From assembly GCF_003073045.1 (NCBI RefSeq), contig NC_037597.1, forward strand, positions 203,501 through 267,500: a stretch of DNA of 64,000 nucleotides, written 5' to 3'. Under the pieces are notes generated by a model. That model ran no database searches. It was not told the DNA's origin and worked only from the letters and a program-made list of their open reading frames with translations. The stretch is from Pomacea canaliculata. Lineage: Eukaryota > Mollusca > Gastropoda > Architaenioglossa > Ampullariidae. Of this stretch, positions 13,401 to 25,400 are shown one piece after another. The stretch's first letter is position 1; each line of letters opens with the position of its first letter. A program made the position numbers and the translations under genes.

Positions 13401-16400
13401 TTAATCCGTTCCAGCCCCCAAAACACCACCTCAGTTATTTTTGTTAAGTGTTTTTGAATAGGAAAAAGTGTATTTACAAGAAGAAACATTTATTTATGAA
13501 TAACAAATACATATTCTATAAAAACATATTAAATTCTTCGTTTTGTGAAGTGTGTGGGATCTGCTTCAGCAAATCACCGTAAAATCGCTCGTGCCTTCTC
13601 ACACATGATGCTTTGTGTTAAGGTTCCTCCTTGAAGCTGCTTCTCTGTCACCCACACAATCAATAGTTTCTCCATCTTTTTCATGGAGAGAAGTCCGGAG
13701 CTTAGAAATTATTGTAACGCCCTTAGCTGGCGTTGTACCCTTTATCAACTCCTGTTTAAGCTCAGAACATATCATTGATGTGCTACACCCGTACATCCTC
13801 GCCAAGTCAATTACTCGCACACCTTGCTCGTGTTTTTCTACGATTTCGCGCTTTAATTCAATAGACATCATCTTCTTTTTCGGACCCATGGTTACAAAAA
13901 TAAATGGGATAATGTTTTGTAAATGTACAAAAAGCAAAAAAACGCGAACCCAACTTATCAAAAATGCTTCTAAAACGAGGGAAACAAGCACACAGACTGA
14001 GGTCTAGTCTGAGGTGGGAGAAACTGTTAGACGCTGCACACGACCCCAACATGTTGGCGGATGTTGGGGTCGTGTGCAGCGGTGTAGTGTGCGATTCCTT
14101 GTATCTCAAATCTTGCTCTTATCTCGAAGCAAAATATTGCTCTCTCGGCGGCTCGTATCTCAAAACACTCGTATGTCAGGGCACTCGTATGTCGAGGTAC
14201 CACTGTACTGTATATATAGTATATATACGGGCCAGCGGGCCAGAGGGCGGGCCGGTCAGAGACAGGAGGTGGGCCGGATCCGGCCCGCGGGCTGGCCTTT
14301 GCCCAGGTCTGGCTTAGATGATCTCTCATATTTCTCATCGCCATTTCATTCCTAAAGAAGAAGTGCAGGCAAATCCTTAGAAAAATTCAACACACACACA
14401 TACGTACATACGCGTTAAACAATTTTTTATATGAACTGTTGAACCTACCTTTTTAGAGGGTAGCTTTGTCCTGTATGCCCATTGCTGATTGTTAACTTTT
14501 TGGGTATATGAAATGTCAGTGTGTATGCACCTGCTTGTGCTCTAGTAAGCTTCTATCTTTGAGGCCTACTAAAATCAATATATTTTATGCACAATACCCC
14601 ACAAAAAACGATTGGCTTATCATGGATTGTAACTTTACAAAACTTTTCATGTTTCCAAATTAAATAGTCTCCCTTAACAAGTGCAATGGGCAATTAAGAT
14701 GAAGAAGTACAATAGACTAAGTGAAAAAATGTGTAGATATTTCTTACACTTATTTTCTTTTTGATTTTCAAAAAAATGGTGTGTCAAGTATGAAAGAATA
14801 ATTTTTGCATGCTTAGATCTGTAAATATAATTTATAATTTTTCACCTGTGATATATGTCAAATTATTTGTCCTTTTTTAGTTAAATGAGGGATTTACATA
14901 TGCGCCACAGAAGGAACATCAATGTGAGGATAACAGAGAGATAAGGGTAGAACCATAAATGTCTAAAATCAGGGCACTTAACCCTTAATCAGGATTTGGA
15001 GTTGGAGAGTGATATTTATCACTCCTATTATTATTAACCTTCTGTGTGGCTTTTATATATGCGGTTCACTGTATGTAGCAAATGGCTTATTTCATTTTTA
15101 TGACTACTTCTGGTCTTCAGTGACTATTTCTCCTACAAAATCTTTGACATTCAATGATATCTAGATTTGATGACCATGTTTGAGAACTCGAGTGATTTTT
15201 TCCTCTTTGTTCTTTTGCTACTTTCCAACTGGTCTCCAAAGCTTATTTCACAAATATTGTTAATGTCGGGGTAGGAGGAAAACAAACCCTTAATACTCAA
15301 GAAAACTGTAGCAGCCACTGGAACTTTCAGCATGTAGCGCATATGTTTAAAAATGCAATAGTGAAGCCTCCTGTTTAGAAACTCATTTTGCATCGGTGTT
15401 TTACACCACTGTCCAGCCTCAAACTTTTCTTTCCTCTTTAAAGAAAAAGGGATTTTGATAACAAGCACACTATCTCATCCACCAGCGCTCAGTGTGTTGA
15501 CTTTTTGACACTTCAAGAACTCTCATTAAACCACTGACATTCTGTCTGCCCTCATGAGTAGTTATGCTTCAGCCTTAATTCTGTTTGATCTGTCTGCCAC
15601 TTGCAACACTATCCATCATGTTGTTCACTTATGACTCTATCAGTCTTACCCTTCATGTGCCATGATCAATCAAGATGTTTGCTTGTGATCCTATCAGTCA
15701 TGCTGTTTATGTGTGACATGATCAGTCACACTGTTCTCTGTCACTCTTCTTTCTCTGTGTATTTCTACCAGTGCACTAGCATGCCATGGTTTGTTGCTTT
15801 GATTCTCTTTTGACTGGCAGTTGATGGTCTGTCACACACCATATGTGGACATGAACATTCTTTCTAAAAAAAAAACAACAAAAAAAAAACAGCATGAGAT
15901 TTCTTTAGCTTGGGGTGTCCCTTTCCAGTGACACAAATAATTATTAAAGAAATCAATTGCAATAACAGTCTTATGACACTTCATACATAAATATTAAACA
16001 AATACGAAGCAGTCAAATTATTCAGGCGCAAGTACCAAGACCAGCAATGCATGCAAGCACATCGTCAACTTCCTCAAAATTCATGTGAAGTCTTGTTCAG
16101 ATGCACAAATATAAATGTAGTAAAGCAATTGACCATCACTTTTCTCAAATGTCACGTGCCACTGTGCACTGAACACCAATATTGACTAATCAAAATCTGA
16201 ACAAAATCCGTATGACACATTCTAACACATTCTACTCCACTTTATTGAAGCTTGCATCCATGATGTTAAAGACTGAATGGTGCAAAGTAAACGGGAGTTA
16301 ACCAACCATAAAACAAGGACTGTCTTAAACATGAACAGAAAAAGACTACCTGAACCTATCAGGGTGAGTGAAGGCAACATTGCCTTTGTTTCATCTGTCA

Positions 16401-19400
16401 GAAATCTTGGTTTTACTATGACTGCTGACATAATCCTTGACAATGACAGACATGTTGTAGCTATCTGTCTGCTTATTAATTATAATATTGCCATGTTCTT
16501 TCTGTACAAGGTGCTTGTCTTATCCAAGGGTGATTCTTTTATAAAGTCTAGATAGTAGTGACTCATAGGTGGAGAATGGTAACCAAATCAAGACTGTTAC
16601 TATGAACTACAGGCTGGAAATGGGATAGGGCTGTCAGTTCAGAGAGCAGACGAGCTGTAGAGCGGTTGATTAAGTTTGTATCTGAAGAAAGGTTATTTCT
16701 CTATACAAAGACTGAGTTACGAACTTGAGAAGATATCACAGTGCTAACACCCTTGGCAAAGTTTGGTTACTATAACCTTGCTCTCAGACGCCTGGTTTAT
16801 TCACAAACTGCAGAAAGTGATGGTCATTTGCACAGTCTTTTACTCACAGCAAGGAAAGGAAGTGGGACTGTGTCAGTGTTCTTGGTGTTGAGCACTGCTT
16901 ACTCATTCATGTCCCCATTGATTACAAACTTTCAGTGCTCTGCAATAGTTTCTTTTCAAGCTTATGGTCTGACTGTGTCTCTAAAATTATTCCCTCCATT
17001 CTGTTCAGAAATGTCTGCTGCTAATCTGATGAACACAGTATCTACTCCTGTTAACAAAATGATAATGTGGTTTCTTCTTTTGCGCTACTATGCAGTAAAA
17101 TACAAAAGTTTTTCCCTTTCATATCCACTTCATACCTACTATTGAATTGTTAAATATGCATTGAAAACATCTCTTCCATGAGAACTACTTCTAAAATCAA
17201 CCCACATATTACTACTTCTTCTGCTAACCCCTTCTCTCTCTTTTCTTTGAATTATCTTGATTAGTCTGTCTGTCATGCTGATGTGCCTCTTGCATTACTT
17301 TACTCGGTGTCCTAACTGTATTTTCATAATTTACATCTTGTCTTATGTGTCTTCACTGTTTGCCTTCAGTATGTTATTCATATTGTTTTCTCTCCATTTC
17401 TTTTGTATACTTTCCACCTGCATCTTGTATTCTTGTCTCAAGCGTAAAGTGCATGCTGCTAAACACCATATATATATATGACACTTCTAAACAAGCATGA
17501 CTTTGCACCATGTGTGTATATATGTATATCACATTTTTTCTTTTTTTTAATAATATAACATTTTATTTCCATGACATCATAACATTGCATGCCAGAGAAG
17601 CAAATTGCCGTCAATACAATCCTATGTCAGCTGAACAAATTGCATACTATGCTTCCTTCCTTCATCATAATTCCTTGAGTATACATGTGGGACATAAGCA
17701 TATGCATTTATAATTTCTGAAATAAATATGACAGATGAAAAGTTCAACCCACTCCTATGAAACAGAAAGTTAGCCTCTCTGGTAAGAGTTCTTTACAAAT
17801 ATTCCTTGATATATATATATCTCATATTTGTTCTCCTCCTTCTCTTCCTCAGCGTATGGAAACTCCTTCTCTTCCTCAACATTTGGAAACTCAGTCATAT
17901 GGATTTATCACCAGAAAGCAAACTACCATAAATTTCAGTCTATTGAGTGAACCTGTATATGAGCCACAACCACTAAATTAAAAAAAAATCTCTATTCACA
18001 AATAAGCTGTACTGGTTTATAAGCCACAAATATTTACAACTTTTTCAATAGCCAGGTTGATCGCCTTCAGATTGAAAGCTGCATCGTAGGCATTCGTCTC
18101 ATTTTTGGCTTAATGAGGATGTGTTCTTGAGCAAATGATCTGAATGCTTCAGTTGTATGTGGCTTTGATTTTTAAATGTGAACAGTTAACACTGTAACAT
18201 GGAGCTCATCAAAAAATTAATTGGAATCTAAAAATCTGCAAACAAGCTACATTGCTGTTTACCCCCTTGGGTTTAAAGCTGGAGAAAAAATGTTGCAGCC
18301 TATAGTCCGAAACTTATGGAATATCAGTCTATTTCAACAATCTTCTCAAAATAATCAAGGTCAGTTAGACTGCATCAGTGGATTTGTGTTTCACTGTCAA
18401 AATTGTAAATAATTTGATGATTAATTTTGTGTGTGTGTGTGTGTGCACCTGGTTTGCATTACATTTTCTGGGTTTCTGTACCTGTTACAGTGGATGATTT
18501 TATGGTGGGAGAAGATTTTGATGACAGTGATGAACCACCAGAAAAACCCGATACTGACAGCGACTTTGAGGTTGATGAAGAGGATTCTGGAAGTGATTGG
18601 GAGAGAGGTCGAGGGTCACAAAAGGTATGACATTTAATCAACCTGGGTAAGGTGTTCAAATGTTAAAATGGGACTGTCTTCAACAACAATAAAATATGGC
18701 TGATTTCTCATTTCACTGTGTGCATTATTTCATCTACATTATTTGCATGTCATGCATTATTTGCATGTCTGGTATATCATCATCATCTGATATGCAAAGT
18801 GTGGACACAAGTTTAATGCACTGCACATGAAAGACAACATGCTGTAGTGTTGTCATGTTAATCAGCTAAAGTAGAGTCTTTGTTAAAGGTAATTGATGAA
18901 ATTACCAAGGCCACAAAAGTACAGGAAATTTAATTTCAGCTAAGATGAATAAAACACTCACAATCTTGTGCACATCTGAAGCACATGCAGGATAGAACTG
19001 GAAACTCACAAATTTTTATCTTTTTTCTTTTCCTGTTCTGTTGATTGATAAAGAAGCGTAACTCTAAGTGTATTTTTTCTTATTGTCATTTTGTCACGGC
19101 ACGGGTGGCTTAACACACTTGCACCAGACAAATGCGCATTCTTCCAACACACAACAAAGCGATTGCCTGAGGCTGCCCACATCATCTTCATTTCGTTGTC
19201 AAGTGGCTCAGGACTTTAGAGACTACAAGACAAATACACATTAATAACAACTCGGCTCAACACCTCGTTCTAAAGGTGACAAACATCTAACGTTAGACAC
19301 AATGTTCAGGGGACTTCCCCGATCAGTCTCAACTTAGTCCAATGTCTCACAAAGTATAAAGATTACACTCTTTGCACTCTCTTCTAGCAACGTAGTTCCA

Positions 19401-22400
19401 GTTCTATTTTATTGCTGATGACCGCACTAGCAATCATTGAGTACTTTACTCACAGTTCATCGTCCCTCTTAGGGTCGTCACTCTCCACATGTCCAACAGC
19501 TAGAATGCACTAACACAAATACACACACAAAGGCCGTACACACTGGCCGTGTCTAGAATCCACTAACACAAATACACATACACAAAGGCCGTACACACTG
19601 GTCATGTCGTGAGGCAGTTGCCGAGGTCACAGCAGGTACTCTGCGGTGATGTCACGGAACTCCTAGCCCACCTGCTGCTGGGTGCTCAACCAAAATCACA
19701 TCGATCACGGAATGGTCCTTGAAGGCGATTCTTCCTCATCCAGAATGGCTCCAGTTAAATCCACGCATACCATTAAAACCTGTAACTTGAGGTTACACTA
19801 TACTACAATTCTAAACACTTCTCCAATTCACACATCTTTCTCTCATATGTTTACAACTTTGAAGCATAAATAATAAAAATAACAGAAAAAGATATACCTC
19901 GTCTAGGTGAGGTTAATACAAAAACGGGTAACACACCGCATCAAGCGTCAATGGACGCTACCCTTCTACTATACACAAAATCTCAACTAGGGACATTTAT
20001 AACTCGTGACTCACCCACGTCTTCTCTCGGTGTCTCGGGCCTGAGTAAATTTCCACAACTCATTCCTACCAAAACCTACTGGTGAACTGTGTTCACTTAA
20101 AACTTCTGTCACAATTAAACCTTTCCTATCTAACATTTTCATCCATTCAGCCATACATTCAACATACACTTTTAGTCCATGAGCCACAAAAGGGTCAAAC
20201 ACTCCAAAAAACATGGGAGGCACGGATTGGTTCGTGACATTTAGTTACTCATTCCCTGATACTCAAAACCTAAATGTCTGTCGTACCCTCCCCAGTACAA
20301 GTGTTTGAAGTCGTGGTTCATGGAATGAAGAATCCTCTCAGTTAAGACCTGATTTTGGTGGATTTGAGCAAGTCTTAACCCTCTTAGCACCACATAAAAA
20401 TATAACATTACAATGAGTGGTTTATAAGTGAAGACTGTGAAGACGACAGTGGGTGAAGTTTTTTTTTTTTTTATTGCTGCTCTGAGGTAAACATTAGACC
20501 AAGGAACCTGTACATTTTTGAGAAGGAGAAAATTTTAACTTTGCAATAAAAGTTATGAAAATTACCTTCCCGTGCTTCCCGGCTAAGCCACGATAATGGT
20601 CCATTGTACTTAGAGCAGTGGTTCTTAACCGGAGTTCGATCGAACCCTAGGGGTTTGGTGAGACGGTCTCAGGGGTTCGGCGGAGCCTTCCACCAGAGGT
20701 CAAGACACACCCTCAATTCGTGATGACACTAAAGAAGGGTTCGGTGAATGTGCATATGAAACTTGTGGGTTTGGTACCTCAAAAAGGGTTAAGAACCACT
20801 GACTTAGAGGGTTAATAGTCAGATTTTGCTGTAATACCACAATTGGATGAAGAATAGGGCAGAACTTTACTCCGGATTATGCAAGATATTTATTAAAGAG
20901 AAAGTTTTTGATGCCAGATTTGAAGGCTTCAAAAGTAGGCAGTGCCTGAAAGGAGGGAGGAAGGAAATTGTAAACAGTGAGTTTGTTGACTGATCCTGAG
21001 TTCACACATTTGAGAGGCTACTGGAAGGACCTCAGTTTTGTTGCCACCTATTTTCAACTTTCTATACTTTCACAGAGTCTGCTGTATGTTTGGTGTCAGT
21101 GGCCCTGTCCTTGAGTCAGTATATCGCAGCCTAATCGAAAGCATCTTAACATTCAATATGTCAATGTGGTTTGGCATTCTCTCTGTCAAAGATAAAGTTT
21201 GTTTGACGAGGGTGGTCAAGAGTGCCAGTAAGATCATTGGTTCTCCACAAAGACCTTTAGGTGAACTATACATCAGGGCTGTGAGGTTAAAAGCGGTCAG
21301 CATCATCGCAGACCCTTCTCACCCACTACATCGCCATTTCCAAATGTTACCCTCCGGCCGTAGATGGAAGCAAGTGGTCGCAAAGAAGAGTGCCTTTGCC
21401 AAGTCATTCTAACCAACCGCGATAGCACTCTTGAACAGGTCTCACAAATGTACCTAGTCTGAATGTGTGTGTGTGAGAGAGTAAGAGAAAGTGTATCTGA
21501 TAAGTGTCATATGAGTGAGGAAGTTAAGCATGAGTATAACTGCGTGAGTGTATGAGGTGTAATAGTAATCTCTTCAGTTTATTATGTATCTTTTTCTCAG
21601 TTGATTGTGGGAGCTCCCAGCAACAAAGGAAAATTTCTATCTCTGTTATGACCAGACATAGACAATAAAGATGCATCGTATTGTATGTTGTGTGGTGGTG
21701 CGGGCCTGCTGTACTTAATGTATAAAAGGCAGGCTCAGCATTAATAATTTATTTCATAATAAGAAATCTTCCCTTTCTTGTATAATTATAAAATAGCTCA
21801 AATAATATTAAATGTCCTTCCAGAATAAGAGGCAAGCAAGTCGCACGCCAGTGAGAAGAGGGAGAAAGAGGAAATCTAAGGTAGACTCTGATGAGGAGGA
21901 GGAGGACTTTGATATGTCTGATGAGGAGTACACACCCAGGCCATCAAGGCGTAGAGGGGGAGGCACACCAGCCAAGAAGGCTGCTCATAAACGTAAAGAG
22001 CGAGACTATGAAACGAAGAGAGGAGAAGAGGAAGAAGAAATGGAGGCAAGTCCCACACAAGGAAACAAGCCCAGAACACCATGTTGGTATGGCAACAAAT
22101 GTTACAGGTAGGAATGTCTACAGTCATTTCATTGGTTTTTTATCAATTGCTTGTGTGAGCCTTCTGCAGCTTATCTTGGCCTGCAGTGAACTGCTTTATT
22201 TATAGTAACTTAATGGATAGCTTCCACCACCAGTTGGTGCAACTTACCTTCTGGTGGCTGGTGGTTTGTGCACCTTGTCGATCCACAGAGCGATGTTGGC
22301 GGGAGCCTTGTGCTCCTGTCAGGTCTAACCAAGCCAAACGGGTCTGTCAGGGTAGAGGCCAGACTAAAATGTTGCACCCTGGCCCTCCAGGTTGGGAGTT

Positions 22401-25400
22401 TTGCTTTGGGCTAACAACCCATTCATGTAAAAAAAAAAAAAAAGCTGTTACAGAAACGGCAACAGTACCACAAGAGGGGCCTGGTCGGTAAGAATCCTCT
22501 CTAGAGAAGCTTATGACATGTGATGGTGAAAGCCTTAGGGAAGCCAGCTCGTCAGCTCATTTTTTGACAACCAAGGTTTCAACGACCTGGAACATCAGAA
22601 CCCTCTATAAAAGTGGCAAGTCAGCTCAAGTGGCAAGCGAAATGAGAATATGCAACATCAGGGTTCTCAGGTTATGAGAAACCAGATTGAAGGGAAGTGG
22701 CCAGACCAGACTAACATCAGGAGAATCCATTATTTACTCTGGCCACAAAGACCTGGACCATCATCACACCCAGGGAGTAGCACTGCTGATGTCAACAGAG
22801 GCAACAACGGCACTGATGGCCTGGGAACCAGTCATGCTGCGGCTCATGTCAGCAAGATTCAACATTAAAGGAAGAAAGATCACCATCATCCAGTGCTAGA
22901 CACCAACAAATACAGCAGGTGAAGAGAAAAAAGAAGACTTCTACAGCTCCCTGGAGTCTCTGCTTGACCACACACCAAGAAGAGATCTGAAGATCATCAT
23001 GGGAGACCTAAATACCAAAGTGGGAGATGATAACACCAACAGGGAACTCATCATGGTATTGTGTCGGCACCTGCAATGAAAATAGGAAGCTCTTCACAGA
23101 CTTCTGCGCTTTCAATGATCACTTCATAGGGGGCATTGTGTTCCCACACAAAAATATACACGAGAGGAGGAGTCTCTAAGATGTGCGAATGAGGACAGGT
23201 GCAGATGTTGCTTCAGACCACAAGCAGTCTTCAAGATTAAGCTGAAGTCCTTCATTGATCCAGCAAGCAGACCACACCACAAGTTCCATACTCATTACCT
23301 CAAGAACAAGAAACAAGGGAAATTTATAACTATGAAGTTAAGAATAAGTAGGAGGCCCTTTCAGGACTGACAGAAGAATCAGTGGAGGAACACTGGTCAA
23401 CACTCAAGAGCACGTGGAAGGCAACCTGTACAGATGTTCTAGGGAAGAGGGAAAGAAAACACAAGGAATGGATGACACCAGAGACCGGGGCAAAGATTGA
23501 ATCAAGAAAGGGATTGAAACAGAAGCTCAACCAGTGTCAAGATCAACAAGAGAAGGAAGATCTCAGAGCTGATTATCGGGAAGCCAACCGCCAAGTGAAG
23601 AGGTCTGTCAGAAAGGAGAAGAGACGCTTCACCCATGAACTGACAGAGGAAGCAGAGACAGCAGCTAGACAGGGAAACATGAAGCGACTATAAGAAATAA
23701 CACGAACTCTGTCAGGCAGGAACATTAACTCAAACAGCCAGTGAAAGACAGAGACGGCAAGACCATAACAAACGACTCAGGGCAAAGAGACCGCTGGATG
23801 GAACACTTTGACGAGATCCTGAATCGACCTCAAATTTACCTGACATACCACAGCAACTGAAACATTTCATGTCAACACCACCCTCCACTAAGACAGAAAT
23901 CATCAAAGCTATCAAAAGCATGAAAAGTGCCAAAGTGGCATACCCCCAGAAGCACTAAAGGCAGACCCGGAAACAACAGCAACAGTTTTACAGCCCCTTC
24001 TGCACAAGATCTGGGAACAAGAGCTTGTACCAACAGACCGGAAACTAGGCCACGTGGTCAAGTTACCAAAGAAAGGAGACCTCTCCCAGTGCAACAATTG
24101 CGGGGGATCATGCTGCTGTCCATCCCTAGTAAAGTCCTGACAAGAGTAATACTACAGAGACTGAAGGAGGCACTAGACAAGAGACTGAGACCAGAACAAG
24201 CAGGGTTTCGCCAGGATAGGTCATACACTGACTACATTGCCACCCTCCGTATCATCATTGAGCAGTCTATTGAGTGGCAGTCCTCCCTCTATATAACTTT
24301 TGTGGACCTTGAGAAGGCATTCTACAGTGTAGACAGGGATGTCACCTGGAGGCTGATGATCCACTTCAGCATTCTACCTAAGCTCATAAACATTATCCAG
24401 GGGTTGTACGAAAACTCGTCTGCCAAGTTATCCACAACAGCAAACTCACTAAACCTTTCGTAATGAAGATTGGTGTAAGGTTGAATATTATCACACACAA
24501 TCTTCCTGATGGTTATAGACTGGATTATGTGCAAGACAACAACACCAGTATCCAGTGGACCTTCACCAAACAGCTAGACTTAAGGACCTGGACTTTGCAG
24601 ATGACATTAGTCTCTATCTCATTGGCAGCAAGATTCACAAACCAAACTGAGTAAGCTAGCCAAGGAAGCATAGAAGACTGACTTAAAGTTCAACAGCAAG
24701 AAGACTGAAATGATGAGAATCAACAAGCAGGAACTGAAATCCATGTTCTAGGAGAGAACATGCTGGAATATGCTTTGTGTATCTGGGGAGCACTGTCAAC
24801 GACTGTGGAATAGACAATGACATCAAAAGCTGCATCAACAAGGCCAGCCATGCTTTCAACAGCCCTCACCCCATGTGGAACTCACGAGCATTGTCCTTCA
24901 GCAGTGAGATTGAAATCATCAACACCAATGTGAACGCGGTATTACTGTAGAATAGTATAAAATGAGGCAAAGGATGTGGGAACCACTTGTCCCAAGTGAG
25001 GGGTGCTGCCCAAAATCGGGTCTGCTGGGGAGGTGTTGCTGGTGAGCCCTATGCTCCTCGAGAAGTAACAAGGAATAAACAAATGGACAGCTTGATTTAT
25101 ACTAACATCTCATAGAGCAATGAACCACTATATATCTAGTATCATTTTGAAATGCAATGAACAAATTTATTTCTAGCATTATCTTGGCAATGCTGTGATC
25201 ATTTACTAACAACTTGAAGCTTGTCTTCATGTTACACTTACTAAACTTGTATGTCACAACTTCAATAATGTGAATCAAAAAATTTATGTTTTACAGAAAA
25301 AACCCTTCACACTTCAAAGAGTTTTGTCACCCTGGTGATGACAGCTATGAAGATGTCTCTGGGGAGGACAATGGTGATGAGAAACAGGATGAAAAAAGGT

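Noticed and set aside
13615..14007. 130-aa + strand frame
   Set aside because: Antisense shadow of the Tigger transposase N-terminus, which reads on the - strand.
20840..21060. Extension of the Rex1-like LINE upstream to the hAT copy
   Set aside because: No reading frame with ORF2 landmarks there; left unassigned.
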